DNA of 64,000 bases. It comes from Diplonema papillatum (Eukaryota; Euglenozoa; Diplonemea; Diplonemida; Diplonemidae). Position 1 is the stretch's first letter; each line of letters begins with the position of its first letter. The DNA is taken from the NCBI GenBank assembly GCA_030068145.1, contig JAPJBO010000080.1, forward strand, positions 124,001-188,000, given 5' to 3'. Of the stretch, positions 63,345 to 64,000 are shown piece by piece. A program made the position numbers and the translations under genes. Below the pieces are notes generated by a model. It made no database searches and was not told the DNA's origin. It saw only the letters and a program-made list of their open reading frames with translations.

Positions 63345-63805
63345 TTTTTGTATAAGCACCAACAATTTCTGCTGCCACCGCACTTGAATCGTTTGAATGC
63401 AAACACTGCTCCGTTTTACTCCCGTATCTGCGGGATCTGCGGGGGTGAGACGATAACTACTATCACTACTACCACTACTAAGCACCTGCTTTTTAGGAAA
63501 TGCTTGAGGAGACTGCCAGCTGCGAAAGATCAAAGATATAGTGTGGTACTCATCGGCATGCCGGTGACTCCCCACTATCGCAACACTATTCCAAGATCAA
63601 AGGAGGTAAATGTGCTGTAACCCACACGAGACCTTCTAATCCACAAATAGCGCTAGAAACACATGTAAATTTGGGTTTAGTGGGCGGGCGTAAGCGTTCA
63701 ACAAAAAAGAACCACTTTGTAGTTGTATTGTTTTCTCCCCCCTCTAGCCTCCTTCGAAATGAGCACGAGGCAGTCCCTCGAGTATTTCTTTTGGCTGCAG
63801 CAGCT
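63345..63805 (+). repeat. Repeat R1, interrupted copy
   Basis: R1 blocks TAAGCACCTGCTTTTTAGG, AGATCAAAGGAGGTAAATG, GGGTTTAGTGGGCGGGCG and CTCGAGTATTTC appear in order, with an extra ACCTTCTAATCCACAAATAG also found after the promoter motif at 8771. Confidence 0.75.
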
Positions 63806-63878
63806 TTCGTCGATTTCTTTTTTGTGCATCCTCCGAGTGGTATTTGTGTCTTTTCTCTCTCTCTCTCTCTCACAACAG

Positions 63879-63974
63879 GCCAGCGCGTTAGCGATGCTGA
63901 AGAGAGCACTTGCAGGTGATTGGGAAGATGCTCTCGAACTGCTGGGCCGCGGAACACCTGTTGGCTTGATATGA
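63879..63974 (+). CDS. Possible terminal exon of an unrecognised gene
   Basis: A long pyrimidine tract ends in CACAACAG, a strong acceptor shape, followed by ASALAMLKRALAGDWEDALE and LLGRGTPVGLI with a stop at 63972-63974. No upstream partner exon is identified. Confidence 0.25.
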   Translation, partial: ASALAMLKRALAGDWEDALELLGRGTPVGLI

Positions 63975-64000
63975 TTTTCTCTCTCTAAACAGCAAACAAC

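Overview
The window is eukaryotic nuclear DNA. Three protein genes can be rebuilt only by joining exons across introns with GT...AG ends and matching reading phase. The few real genes sit in long tracts of satellites, dispersed repeats and transposable elements. Exons are GC-rich, and TATA-type promoters lie just upstream of several genes. Gene content (GT61 glycosyltransferase, SLC36/AAAP-type transporter, propeller-ectodomain receptor kinase, SRPBCC protein) fits a unicellular alga or other protist, but I cannot name the organism.

Layout. 0-2 kb: a zinc-finger ORF that runs off the left edge. 2-9 kb: minisatellites and dispersed repeats. 8.7-19.1 kb: a two-exon GT61 glycosyltransferase gene. 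Its 6-kb intron holds a complete 3-kb DDE-type transposon with about 390-bp inverted repeats and a 5-bp target duplication, a decayed pogo-like transposase and decoy copies of its own second exon; copies of its 5' and 3' ends lie outside. 19.5-36.8 kb: a four-exon amino acid transporter gene with three tandem copies of its 5' end, an intron full of exon relics and antisense promoter copies, and a 6.1-kb Penelope-like retroelement in its last intron. 37-43 kb: repeats, a duplicated small membrane-protein gene and a low-complexity minus-strand coding candidate. 43.5-44.3 kb: an intact SRPBCC gene with an acylation signal. 45.9-51.2 kb: a Foldback-like element made of two inverted arms of a 41-bp satellite, abutting a second inverted-repeat element. 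51.4-52.4 kb: a 128-bp higher-order satellite. 54.4-58.7 kb: a two-exon receptor kinase gene whose 3' end is tandemly repeated. 60.7-64 kb: orphan exons, promoter-like repeats and palindromes.

The most notable object is the Penelope-like element at 29167-35275. Its single ORF fuses an N-terminal GIY-YIG endonuclease and a reverse transcriptase to a C-terminal ubiquitin-specific protease domain whose Cys, His and Asp boxes and two CxxC pairs all look intact. I know of no described Penelope-like element with such a deubiquitinase, but I could not search.

A second pattern links the host genes. Nearly every recognisable gene has truncated tandem copies of its own 5' end, 3' end or internal exon close by, often carrying promoter or splice-site sequence. 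A recurring motif, GGTCAACCGGAGAC followed by a TAAAA or TATA box, looks like a lineage-specific core promoter.
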